DNA from: Clostridia bacterium
Lineage (GTDB): Bacteria; Bacillota; Clostridia; Christensenellales; Aristaeellaceae
NCBI GenBank assembly: GCA_017436605.1
Contig: JAFSCW010000129.1
Location: 1-51,138, forward strand
Direction: 5' to 3'
DNA: 51,138 nt
Positions 16,519 through 23,778 of the stretch are shown piece by piece. Positions within the stretch are counted from its first letter, which is position 1. Each line of letters begins with the position of its first letter. Below the pieces are notes generated by a model. The model did no database searches. It was not told where the DNA came from and was given only the letters and a program-made list of their open reading frames with translations. The position numbers were made by a program, and so were the translations under genes.

Positions 16519-16593
16519 TGGAGCGGTAGACGAGATTCGGACTCGCGACATCCACCTTGGCAAGGTGGCACTCTACCACTGAGCTACTACCGC
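16519..16593 (-). tRNA. tRNA-Gly (GCC)
   Basis: A 75-base cloverleaf with acceptor GCGGTAG/CTACCGC. The anticodon loop TTGCCAA gives GCC, and CCA is encoded. It is four bases upstream of tRNA-Cys. Confidence 0.97.
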
Positions 16594-16598
16594 ATGAA

Positions 16599-16674
16599 TG
16601 GTGCCTTGGGGCGGAATCGAACCACCGACACGTAGATTTTCAGTCTACTGCTCTACCGACTGAGCTACCAAGGC
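16599..16674 (-). tRNA. tRNA-Phe (GAA)
   Basis: A 76-base cloverleaf with acceptor GCCTTGG/CCAAGGC. The anticodon loop CTGAAAA gives GAA, and the CCA end is encoded. Confidence 0.97.
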
Positions 16675-16681
16675 AAAAAAA

Positions 16682-16758
16682 TGGCGACGCGGAAGGGGCT
16701 CGAACCCTCGACCTCCAGCGTGACAGGCTGGCATTCTAACCGACTGAACTACCGCGCC
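16682..16758 (-). tRNA. tRNA-Asp (GTC)
   Basis: A 77-base cloverleaf with acceptor GGCGCGG/CCGCGTC (one G-T pair). The anticodon loop CTGTCAC gives GTC, and the CCA end is encoded. Confidence 0.97.
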
Positions 16759-16767
16759 GTATGAAGT

Positions 16768-16843
16768 TGGTGGGAACAACAGGGCTCGAACCTGTGACCC
16801 TCTGCTTGTAAGGCAGATGCTCTCCCAGCTGAGCTATGCTCCC
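16768..16843 (-). tRNA. tRNA-Val (TAC)
   Basis: A 76-base cloverleaf with acceptor GGGAGCA/TGTTCCC. The anticodon loop CTTACAA gives TAC, and the CCA end is encoded. It is first in the tRNA transcript. Confidence 0.97.
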
Positions 16844-16883
16844 GTTTCGGTCGTTCGCGTGTGGTATCGCGGCGACGAAATAT

Positions 16884-16912
16884 ATAATACACTACCGCCC
16901 TCATTTTGTCAA
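16884..16912 (-). promoter_or_regulatory. promoter of the tRNA cluster
   Basis: Leftward TTGACA (16907-16912) and TATTAT (16884-16889) are separated by 17 bases and lie 41 bases upstream of tRNA-Val. Confidence 0.85.
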
Positions 16913-16969
16913 CGGTTTTTTCAAAATTCTGCGAATTTTTATTGGCGATTTGTGTTTTTTCAAGCAATA

Positions 16970-17013
16970 CAAGGAAAAACGCCGGGGCCGCTTGTTTCAT
17001 TCCGGCCCCGGCG
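16970..17013 (-). terminator. terminator after the small membrane protein
   Basis: CGCCGGGGCC (16980-16989) and GGCCCCGGCG (17004-17013) form a perfect 10-bp stem. A-rich sequence on the + strand before it serves as the leftward T-tract. The 157 bases from here to the gene at 17171 hold no feature I can support. Confidence 0.75.
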
Positions 17014-17170
17014 GAATATGCTGTTTTCTGCGCGCGAATCTTCCGCACGTCGGGAGTTTCCCTCTCCCATGGTTTTGCGCCCGCGCCTTTCTGATATCCT
17101 GTCGCGCCTGCGCCAGCCGGCGCCGGCGGAGTTGATGGAATCACGAGCCTGTGCTCTGCGCGGTATTGTA

Positions 17171-17548
17171 TCAGTCTACGGCGCCTTCCACACCGCTGGT
17201 CTCTTCGGTTCTGGCAGCGGAGCTTTCTTCGGCAAGCGCCATGGCAGCGATTTCTTCTTCGGTCAGACCGGCGAGCGCGCCCTCGTACATGGTACCCTGC
17301 GCGGCCTCTTCGCCCTGCGCATCTTCGCTTACGTCGCCTGAATCTTCCGGCTTATTTTCCGGCTCCTCGGCCGGCTCGGCAGCTGCCTGCGGCGCTTCCG
17401 TTTCCTGCGGCTGCTCGGTTGCAGCGGGAGCGGTGGTGGCCTCGATGGCTTTGTCGCTGTCGTTGTTTCCAGTCATCACAATCAATCCGATAACCACGAT
17501 CAGCGCGGCCACAAGCAGGGCCACCACCCATTTTATCGCAGTGTTCAT
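17171..17548 (-). CDS. single-pass membrane protein with acidic tail, unknown
   Basis: The 125-residue protein has one N-terminal helix (WVVALLVAALIVVIGLIVMTG). A low-complexity Glu/Ala/Pro-rich, strongly acidic region follows, ending in LTEEEIAAMALAEESSA. There is no recognised domain. The topology is either an uncleaved signal anchor with an external acidic tail or the reverse. The ATG at 17548 is chosen because AGGGTGA lies five bases upstream; an in-frame GTG three codons earlier overlaps that site. It lies downstream of hpf and is probably expressed independently or by read-through. Confidence 0.6.
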   Translation of the reverse strand: MNTAIKWVVALLVAALIVVIGLIVMTGNNDSDKAIEATTAPAATEQPQETEAPQAAAEPAEEPENKPEDSGDVSEDAQGEEAAQGTMYEGALAGLTEEEIAAMALAEESSAARTEETSGVEGAVD

Positions 17549-17665
17549 CGGTATCACCCTTTCTTCCTGTGCCTCCCGCTCAGCTCTTCCGGGAAGCGTT
17601 CGTTATTGCGGCGCGCCCCTTTCGGGATCTGCCGCGCAGTCGGAGTCCGGTTCACCCGTTCCCGT

Positions 17666-18220
17666 TCACTCAAGTTCGATCAGGCCGCAGCCTCCGTCCT
17701 TCCTCAGGTACACCGTGGCGACCTTTCCGGACTCGATGTTGTTGAACATGTAGAACGTGTGACCCAGCAGGTTCATCTCCAGAATCGCATCTTCCACGCT
17801 CATCGGCTTGGAAACATAGCGCTTCACGCGGACGACCTGCTCCTCTTCCTCTGCGATCTCCTCGATCTGGGCGGCCTCTGCCGGCGCCTCGTCGGCAATT
17901 TCCAGCTTTTTCCTCTTGTCGCGGCCCAGCCGGGTACGCAGCTTTTTCATCTGCCTTTCCAGAATATCTATACCTTTATCCAGCGCGGGAAGCGAAATCT
18001 CCCGCTCCTGGTTTTCCGTGCGAAGTGTGTGTCCGAGATAGGGCATCGTCATTTCAACCTTGTACGTGCTCTTCTGCTCGGTGACGCGAACGGTAATGAC
18101 CGTCGCGTCCGGTGCTTCATCCTTGAAGTATGCATCCATGCGCTGGTGGCAGCGCTTATTCATGGTCTCCTGAATGGAAGCGGGGACGTGCGCATCTTTC
18201 ATCACAAAACGTACGATCAT
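17666..18220 (-). CDS. hpf: ribosome hibernation promoting factor, long form
   Basis: The 184-residue protein has the N-terminal S30AE (YfiA/RaiA) domain in about residues 1-100. An acidic Ala/Glu linker follows, then the C-terminal dimerisation domain (VVRVKRYVSKPMSVEDAILEMNLLGHTFYMFNN...). This two-domain form pairs 70S ribosomes into inactive 100S dimers in stationary phase or stress. The ATG at 18220 follows AAAGGAGG by eight bases, downstream of its own promoter (18310-18338). Confidence 0.95.
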   Translation of the reverse strand: MIVRFVMKDAHVPASIQETMNKRCHQRMDAYFKDEAPDATVITVRVTEQKSTYKVEMTMPYLGHTLRTENQEREISLPALDKGIDILERQMKKLRTRLGRDKRKKLEIADEAPAEAAQIEEIAEEEEQVVRVKRYVSKPMSVEDAILEMNLLGHTFYMFNNIESGKVATVYLRKDGGCGLIELE

Positions 18221-18309
18221 CTGGTCGGCCTCCTTTACAACGGGATTGCCTGTTTGGTTGGTCCTTGGGGAGTGTATTGAATGAGATCTTTTCTCCTTTC
18301 TGTGGTCAT

Positions 18310-18338
18310 AGTATACCCGATTTTGTCCAGGTCTGCAA
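18310..18338 (-). promoter_or_regulatory. hpf promoter
   Basis: Leftward TTGCAG (18333-18338) and TATACT (18310-18315) have a 17-base spacer, about 90 bases upstream of hpf. Confidence 0.65.
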
Positions 18339-18365
18339 GCACATTCGGATATTATTTGTAAGCAT

Positions 18366-18953
18366 TTAACAATCGTTCGCCCTTTTCAGCAGCCTTTTGT
18401 AGATCGGCAGCATCGGCGGTTCGGATACACATTTGTCAAGGTCGTCCACCGCAATCCAGCCCACGGCGCTGTTTTCATCCGGCGCCGCGCGCAGGGGCAG
18501 CGTATCGTCCGCCTCAAACAGATACGAGACGTTCAGATGCAGATGACTGCCCACGTGCTTTCCGCGCCTGACATGCGCCCATACCGGCAGGATCTCCAGC
18601 GACGCGGCGCCGCTTCCGATCCGGCGCAGGCCCTCGATGCCGGTTTCCTCCTTCGCCTCGCGCAGGGCGATCGCTTCAAAATCGTGCTCGCCGTCCGCAT
18701 GGCCGCCGGTCCAGGCCCAGCTGTTGTAAATCCTGTGAAACGCCATCAGCGTCTTCGTCCGGCTGCGATTGACGATGATCGACGAGGCCGTCATATGCGC
18801 GCAGCCGCTTTCCCGAAAGAGAATGGCGTCGCCTTCGCGCGCAATGAGCGCCAGCATCATCTTCTGCTCCTGCGCCTCGCGCCCGTCGCCCGGACGGAAT
18901 TCCGCAATCGGCGCAGCCCATGCAGGCAGAATGTTCGGCTTTTGGTCGTTCAT
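18366..18953 (-). CDS. NUDIX hydrolase
   Basis: The 195-residue protein has a NUDIX box at residues 83-106: GGHADGEHDFEAIAL then REAKEETGI. The core metal-binding REAxEE is intact. The first Glu of the consensus is shifted by one position (His where Glu is expected), a variant seen in IDI-like NUDIX proteins. Such enzymes hydrolyse nucleoside-diphosphate-linked compounds; the substrate is unknown. The start ATG overlaps the stop of the flavodoxin-like gene upstream (ATGA), so the two are translated together. Confidence 0.9.
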   Translation of the reverse strand: MNDQKPNILPAWAAPIAEFRPGDGREAQEQKMMLALIAREGDAILFRESGCAHMTASSIIVNRSRTKTLMAFHRIYNSWAWTGGHADGEHDFEAIALREAKEETGIEGLRRIGSGAASLEILPVWAHVRRGKHVGSHLHLNVSYLFEADDTLPLRAAPDENSAVGWIAVDDLDKCVSEPPMLPIYKRLLKRANDC

Positions 18954-19540
18954 GCCTCATCCGCCTTCCCAAAGCGCGCCGCATGCACGATCGCACCGAT
19001 GTCCGCCTCGTCCGAAAAATCCAGCGCGCCGCCCTCGGTCTCGATCAGCTGCTTTTCAATCTGCGTCCGCTCGCTTTCCGGCTTTTTCTTCATGCCGCCA
19101 AGCAGCGCCTTCATCATCATCCGCTCGACAAGGCCCAGGCTGTTCCAGCGCAGCGCGCCGCGCAGATGGAACACCGCTACCCTGTCCGCAAAATCGCCCA
19201 GCGCAGCGCGGATCTGCTCCTCCAGCGGCCTTCTGTTTTCCTCCAGCGCCGGATCATACAGTCCGCAGGTATAGAGCACAAGGCGCTTATCCGCCAGCTC
19301 CTGCGCGTGATCCGCCAGGAAATCCAGTCCCTTGATCTTGCCGGCGTAGACGCAGCAGCCCAGCACGATCGTATCGTACGTCTTCGCCTTTGCGATTTTC
19401 GCATAAGCCGCTTCCTTGACCAGCGCATCCAGCGGCTGCGCAATCCGCTCCGCGTAGCGCTGCGTCGCGCCATGGCGCGTGGTATAGAGCACCAGCGCGC
19501 CGCCGGGCTTTCTCGGCTTCTTTCCAAAAAGGTTTTCCAT
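18950..19540 (-). CDS. flavodoxin-like protein
   Basis: The 196-residue protein has the flavodoxin phosphate loop near the N-terminus (LVLYTTRHGATQRYAERIA). A second strand-loop, YDTIVLGCCVYAGKIKGLDFL, follows, as in HemG/flavodoxin-domain proteins. It should bind FMN and transfer electrons or oxidise a small molecule. The ribosome binding site is weak (GAGG, 12 bases upstream). Coupling to the NUDIX gene by a four-base overlap suggests a shared role that cannot be defined from sequence. Confidence 0.82.
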   Translation of the reverse strand: MENLFGKKPRKPGGALVLYTTRHGATQRYAERIAQPLDALVKEAAYAKIAKAKTYDTIVLGCCVYAGKIKGLDFLADHAQELADKRLVLYTCGLYDPALEENRRPLEEQIRAALGDFADRVAVFHLRGALRWNSLGLVERMMMKALLGGMKKKPESERTQIEKQLIETEGGALDFSDEADIGAIVHAARFGKADEA

Positions 19541-19627
19541 ATCCAGTCACAGCCTCTTTCGTTTTGCTGCGCATCGCGCGCCTGAACTGGCTTTGATGAT
19601 ACCACAAAGCGCAGCCGCTGTAAAGTT

Positions 19628-20551
19628 TCAGCCGTTGCCCCGGCTGATTTCGATCAGCCCGCCTTCGGGCGTCATATCCACGGAGATGTTGTTTTCGCTG
19701 TGCTCGGGATCGGTAAACACCACCCACCAGGCGGCGCTTCCCCGTTCGGTCGAATAGAGGAGCCGTATATCCTGATCCATGCTGAGCAGACCCTCGCGCG
19801 AGCGCAACGCCTCCGGCAGCCTTGCGAAGAAGCCATGCTCGTCTCCGCTGCCGTCCAGCAGATACCCGATCGCTTTTTCCAGCGCCTCCTCCCGCGTCAT
19901 CTCGCCCTCGAGCGGCTCGACGATGTGGCTGTACACGCTGTCGCGGAAGCTCGTCTGCACCTCCATGCCGTCAAGCTGAATGAAGCCGTGCGCCCCCGCC
20001 TGCGCGCCGCTCGGGTCAAAGAGCTGAACAAAGCCGTCGTCCGTGTATCCCCGGGCCATATAGCTCATCAGCGGGTCGATCGTGTCGATCACCTCGGCCT
20101 GCGCATCGCAGTACGAAAGAATATCCCCGCCGCCCGAAAACTGGAGCAGCATGCAGCAAAGCGGCGTTTCGCGCATCGCCTGCGCGCCGTAGTTCAGGTC
20201 TTCGGCCCTCATATAGCCCATCACGGACGTGTCCTGCCGGCCCGACTGCACCTTAACCCATTTGCCCAGGGACGTATCCAGCACGGTCAGCGGCGCGCCG
20301 CTGTAAAGGCGGATGATCACCCTTCCCGCCTCGTCCGGCCCTTCAAACAGCGGCACGACGCCGCCCTCGCGCGCATCCTCCGGCGCGGCGACGGCGACGC
20401 CCGGGCGCGGCGCGCTCATGCCGCCTTCCGGCCTTTCCCGAATCAGCGCAAAGCCGGCCGCAAGCATAAACGCCGCGCCCAGAAAAAGCGCGGTCATCCG
20501 TTTCGTTCTCTTCATGTTCTTCATTCTCTTCATTCCCTTCATGTTCTTCAT
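19628..20551 (-). CDS. secreted SH3-like domain protein
   Basis: The protein of about 307 residues has a basic N-terminus of repeated Met-Lys units (MKNMKGMKRMKNMKRTKRM). A hydrophobic signal or anchor (ALFLGAAFMLAAGFALI) follows. After a Pro-rich spacer there is an SH3-like segment (VVPLFEGPDEAGRVIIRLYSGAPLTVLD, then KWVKVQSG and GYMRAEDL), as in bacterial SH3_3 wall-binding modules. The rest is unclassified. The ATG at 20551 is eight bases after AAGGA; a GTG further upstream lacks a site. It acts outside the membrane, probably at the wall. Confidence 0.7.
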   Translation of the reverse strand: MKNMKGMKRMKNMKRTKRMTALFLGAAFMLAAGFALIRERPEGGMSAPRPGVAVAAPEDAREGGVVPLFEGPDEAGRVIIRLYSGAPLTVLDTSLGKWVKVQSGRQDTSVMGYMRAEDLNYGAQAMRETPLCCMLLQFSGGGDILSYCDAQAEVIDTIDPLMSYMARGYTDDGFVQLFDPSGAQAGAHGFIQLDGMEVQTSFRDSVYSHIVEPLEGEMTREEALEKAIGYLLDGSGDEHGFFARLPEALRSREGLLSMDQDIRLLYSTERGSAAWWVVFTDPEHSENNISVDMTPEGGLIEISRGNG

Positions 20552-20581
20552 TCTCTTCGTCCTTCCCGATGTTCTGAACAC

Positions 20582-20614
20582 GGATATCCTTCCGATATCC
20601 TTCCGATATCCTTA
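20582..20614. repeat. three tandem 11-bp repeats containing GATATCC
   Basis: Units GGATATCCTTC, CGATATCCTTC and CGATATCCTTA follow one another directly upstream of the SH3-like gene, in the region where its promoter or leader should be. Repeat-mediated slippage or a multi-site operator are both possible. Confidence 0.7.
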
Positions 20615-20719
20615 AGACGCATGCACAGGGGCAAAAGTTGCAACGAACAAAAAAGACATCTTCCGCCTCCCGCCCGGGTCCCCGTTCGGCGCGGCGGTCT
20701 TTCGCCATGCACCGGGAAA

Positions 20720-20759
20720 CACAAAACGGTCTCCCTCCCATTCCGGGGAGAGAGACCGC
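20720..20759 (-). terminator. terminator of the PadR/DUF4097 cassette
   Basis: Arms CGGTCTCC-CTCCC and GGGGAG-AGAGACCG (20727-20758) form a strong imperfect stem. A T-rich tract (TTTTGTGTTT) follows leftward, 52 bases after the last gene. Confidence 0.75.
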
Positions 20760-20810
20760 CTGATTCACATCCTGAGCGCCGCGGCATATTCCGCCGCAGC
20801 CCATGATCCA

Positions 20811-21032
20811 TTACATTTTGCTCGCGTCCTTTTCAAAGCGCACGGCATGCCGGGTCACCAGGCCGAGCACGACGACCGCAACCAGCAGCCACGGCGCCAT
20901 CAGCGCGCAGAGCAGCACATACACCGCCGGAAGATCGGCGACCTTCTCGCTGGGGGAAGTCACGATGACGCGCAGCGCCATCAGCTGGCCCGCCGCGTTC
21001 AGCAGGTTATTCTTGATCTGTTCAAAATCCAT
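20811..21032 (-). CDS. small membrane protein, PadR cassette
   Basis: The 73-residue protein starts MDFEQIKNNLLNAAGQL and has a single long hydrophobic stretch (AVYVLLCALMAPWLLVAVVVLGLVTR). There is no recognised domain. The ATG at 21032 follows AAGGAGG by eight bases, which decides it over an upstream in-frame ATG. It is last in a four-gene cassette after padR, the DUF4097 protein and another small membrane protein, so a role in envelope sensing or bilayer organisation is inferred. Confidence 0.65.
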   Translation of the reverse strand: MDFEQIKNNLLNAAGQLMALRVIVTSPSEKVADLPAVYVLLCALMAPWLLVAVVVLGLVTRHAVRFEKDASKM

Positions 21033-21045
21033 CTTTCCTGCCTCC

Positions 21046-21237
21046 TTATGCCTTGACAATGCTGGCCTTCATGCCGAAGGCCACCACCAGCACCGCCGTC
21101 ACAATCGTAAGGCGCACGCTTGCCAGCGCAGCCAGGACAGCCAGCCATACCGGAGCCTTGGCAAACGTGCGTCCGCCGCCCTCGATGAGCAGCCGGCCGC
21201 CGAAAACAATGCTCAGAATCTCTTTGACTTTGCTCAT
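21046..21237 (-). CDS. small membrane protein, DUF4342-like
   Basis: The 63-residue protein starts MSKVKEILSIVFGGRLLIEGGGRTFAKAPVWLA, followed by a hydrophobic helix (VLAALASVRLTIVTAVLVVAFGM). The short soluble part followed by a membrane segment resembles DUF4342 proteins; the match is by eye and tentative. Two ATGs are close together. The second, seven bases after GGAGG, is favoured. It lies between the DUF4097 protein and the last small gene of the cassette. Confidence 0.6.
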   Translation of the reverse strand: MSKVKEILSIVFGGRLLIEGGGRTFAKAPVWLAVLAALASVRLTIVTAVLVVAFGMKASIVKA

Positions 21238-21258
21238 ATTCATTCCTCCGCCGCCCGT

Positions 21259-23292
21259 TTACAGGCGGGTAATCATCAGCTTGCCGCGCATGGTCTCCAT
21301 GCGGATCGGCAGCGCGCAGGTACCGTAGCGGTTGGGCCCGAATTCGTTGACGATCTCACAGCCGAGCGGCCCGCTGACCTCCGCGACAAAGCCGCGGATA
21401 TCCCCCGGAAGCGCCAGGCGCACGCTGCCATGCATCGAGCCGATCTCGATCTTCTTCGCCGGCACGACCGTGCACAGCAGCTCCACCTCGCTGGAGACGG
21501 AATTGACCTCCCACTCGTCGCACGCGCCCTCGACATGCACGCGCCCTGAGACGACATTCACGTCGACCTTATGCGCATCGCAGGAGATAAACTGATGGCC
21601 GGACACCGTCGTGACCTTGACGTCGTCCGCGCAGGCGCTGACCGTCGCGCATCCGGAGACCGTCGTCACCTCAACATTCTGCAGGCGCACGCGCGCGTCC
21701 GGCTCGATCCGAACGTCGCCCGAGGTTGTCGTCACCTTCACATCGTCTGCATCCACGCCGCACACGCGCACATCGCCCGAGGTCGTGGAGATCTGGTAAT
21801 CCGCCGCATAGCCGCGCGGAATACGCACGATCACCTTGCCTCCGTTTTTCTGGATCACAGAGAAGAAGGTCTTGAAAACGTCCGGATTCTTCCGGCGGAT
21901 GATCAGCTTATGATCGCTCAGCTCGAATACCGGTTCGCCGTCGACGTTCTTCGCCTCCCAGACGGTCTCGATCTCGCTGCCCTGCGCAGCAAGGATTTCC
22001 ACATCGTCCGCGTCCAGCTTGATATCGACTGTGCGCAGCCCAGCCGCCGGGAAGGTCTTCATGCCGCCGACCGGCTCATCCGCGCCGCGGACGATGTATT
22101 CGGCCTCATGAACGATTTCCTCCGCTGCCTCGCTGATGACCGCCTTCGCCTGACGGATCGCGTCCTCCGCCTCCTGCGCGAGCTCATCGACCGTCCTGGC
22201 AAACGCCGCCTCGTCGAGTTCGCCGGTTTCATCCTGCGCGGGCATCTCTTCCGGCTTTTCCTCTTTGGGCTGCACGCCGCAGGCTTCTTCTTTTCCCTCT
22301 TCTGTCTCTTCCTCGGCAGGCGCCTGCATGAGGAATTGCGCCTTCGCCTCCAGCGCGTCCGCCTCCAAGCGGAGGGCGTCGGCGTTCTCGCTGTCTCCGG
22401 TGACATCCTTGAGCAGCGCCTGCGCTCGCAGATCCTTCGCCTGCTCATACAGCGCGGCAGCCTCGCTCTCCGCCGTTTTTGTCTTTTCGGCCTTTTCCGG
22501 CTCCTGCTGCGGCAGATCGAGAATCAGTTCGCCCTGCGCCGCTTCGCGCCGGGCTTCCTCCTGCGGGAAATCAAAAACCAGTTCGGCCGGCTCCTGCGCC
22601 TGTTCCGGCTTTTCCTCCGCCTGCTGCTCAGGCTCGCCCGCGGTCTGCTGCGCGGGCTCCTGTGCTTTGTCTTCCGGCTTTGTCTTCGGGCCGAAATCGA
22701 AAACGAGCGTGCCCTGATCGAGCCTGTCGATCGCCTCTTCCGCCGCCTTCTGCGCGTCCCTGAGTCCCTTCTTCGCCGCCTTACCAAGGCCCCTCAGCAC
22801 GCCGCCGGTCGCATCGTCCATCTGGCGCACGAGCTTCTTCGCCTCCGGCATGATCGACTGCGTAAAATCGCCCAGCGCGCCGAACGCCTTGTTCAGCGCA
22901 TCGCCCAGATCGGTCTGCAGCGCCGCGTCCTCGGCGCATTCTTCCTTTTGTTCCGTTTCTTCTGTTTTCTCTTTTTCGTCTGCTTCCATTTCTTCCGCCG
23001 CTTCTTCCTGCGGCCTAACGCCGGTCTTCAGCTCGGGGATGGTTTCCTCCGCGGGCTCAGCCTTGGGCTGCGCGTCCATGCGGTTCATCTCCTCGAGCAG
23101 GCCCTGTACATCATCGAGCGACTGCGCAACCTCGGCAAAGGCTTTTTCTTCGCTCATGCCCTGCGCAATCGAATCCTCATAGCGGGAGAGCGCATTGGCC
23201 ATCAGCTCGTCGCGCAGCGCGAGGTTATCCGCCGTCATCTTCATTTCGGAAAAGATTTCATCAATCATGCTGCGGATGCGCTTGTTCATCAT
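21259..23292 (-). CDS. DUF4097 protein with long disordered linker
   Basis: The 677-residue protein has three parts. The N-terminal 70 residues are helical and resemble DUF1700/permease-prefix segments (LRDELMANALSRYEDSIAQG, MSEEKAFAEVAQSLDD). Residues of about 75-400 are a low-complexity Glu/Ala/Gln/Pro-rich linker. From about 405 to the end there is a repeated beta-helix-like DUF4097 domain (ADDVKVTTTSGDVRI, VEVTTVSG, VDVNVVSGRVHVEG). The start overlaps the padR stop by four bases. Relatives pair with PadR in envelope-stress modules; no transmembrane helix is seen here, so partner small membrane proteins may tether it. Confidence 0.82.
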   Translation of the reverse strand: MMNKRIRSMIDEIFSEMKMTADNLALRDELMANALSRYEDSIAQGMSEEKAFAEVAQSLDDVQGLLEEMNRMDAQPKAEPAEETIPELKTGVRPQEEAAEEMEADEKEKTEETEQKEECAEDAALQTDLGDALNKAFGALGDFTQSIMPEAKKLVRQMDDATGGVLRGLGKAAKKGLRDAQKAAEEAIDRLDQGTLVFDFGPKTKPEDKAQEPAQQTAGEPEQQAEEKPEQAQEPAELVFDFPQEEARREAAQGELILDLPQQEPEKAEKTKTAESEAAALYEQAKDLRAQALLKDVTGDSENADALRLEADALEAKAQFLMQAPAEEETEEGKEEACGVQPKEEKPEEMPAQDETGELDEAAFARTVDELAQEAEDAIRQAKAVISEAAEEIVHEAEYIVRGADEPVGGMKTFPAAGLRTVDIKLDADDVEILAAQGSEIETVWEAKNVDGEPVFELSDHKLIIRRKNPDVFKTFFSVIQKNGGKVIVRIPRGYAADYQISTTSGDVRVCGVDADDVKVTTTSGDVRIEPDARVRLQNVEVTTVSGCATVSACADDVKVTTVSGHQFISCDAHKVDVNVVSGRVHVEGACDEWEVNSVSSEVELLCTVVPAKKIEIGSMHGSVRLALPGDIRGFVAEVSGPLGCEIVNEFGPNRYGTCALPIRMETMRGKLMITRL

Positions 23293-23630
23293 CGCTTTTC
23301 ATCCTCCATTCCAAACAGTGCAGAAATCATATCGCGGTACTTTTCCCAGTCCGCGCGGTTCTCCTCATACAGCTTACGTCCATCATCCGTCAGGTGGTAA
23401 TACCGCCTGCGCGCGCCGACGCTCTCGCTGCCCCAGTACGACTCGATCACGCCGGCTTCCTCAAGGCGGCGGAACGTCGTATACAGCGTCGCCTCCTTCA
23501 GCTGCAGTGCGCCGCAGGTGATCTCCTGTACGTTTTTGCTGATGACATAGCCGTAGCTGTCGCCCTTCGCCAGCTGCGCCAGGATAATCGTATCCGTGTA
23601 GCCGCGCAAGATATCCGATGCATTCAGCAT
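23289..23630 (-). CDS. PadR family transcriptional regulator
   Basis: The 113-residue winged-helix protein has a PadR core: ILAQLAKGDSYGYVISKNV, LKEATLYTTFRRLEEAGVIESYW and RRRYYHLTDDGRKLYEENRADW. PadR proteins are dimeric repressors that often control the genes next to them. The frame extends upstream but the ATG at 23630, seven bases after GGAGG, is the supported start. It leads the cassette and probably represses its own promoter, where a matching inverted repeat overlaps the -35 element. Confidence 0.92.
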   Translation of the reverse strand: MLNASDILRGYTDTIILAQLAKGDSYGYVISKNVQEITCGALQLKEATLYTTFRRLEEAGVIESYWGSESVGARRRYYHLTDDGRKLYEENRADWEKYRDMISALFGMEDEKR

Positions 23631-23652
23631 TTCATCACCTCCGTCGCTATAC

Positions 23653-23688
23653 AGCATATCACAATATACATCGCCTGTCAATGTATAT
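23653..23688 (-). promoter_or_regulatory. padR promoter with PadR-type operator
   Basis: Leftward TTGACA (23676-23681) and TATGCT (23653-23658) are 17 bases apart. An inverted repeat ATATACAT (23664-23671) / ATGTATAT (23681-23688) with a 9-base spacer overlaps the -35 and spacer. It is built of the ACAT/ATGT half-sites common in PadR operators. Confidence 0.75.
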
Positions 23689-23778
23689 CGCATACATTCC
23701 CCATCCGTTCTCGTTGACATCCCTCCGGGTGCATCCTATAATAAAGCCATATCCGCACCATGCAAAGGAGATGATTTC

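Noticed and set aside
16313..16739. Short frames through the tRNA cluster
   Set aside because: They consist of tRNA sequence read as protein; five intact cloverleaf tRNAs occupy the region.
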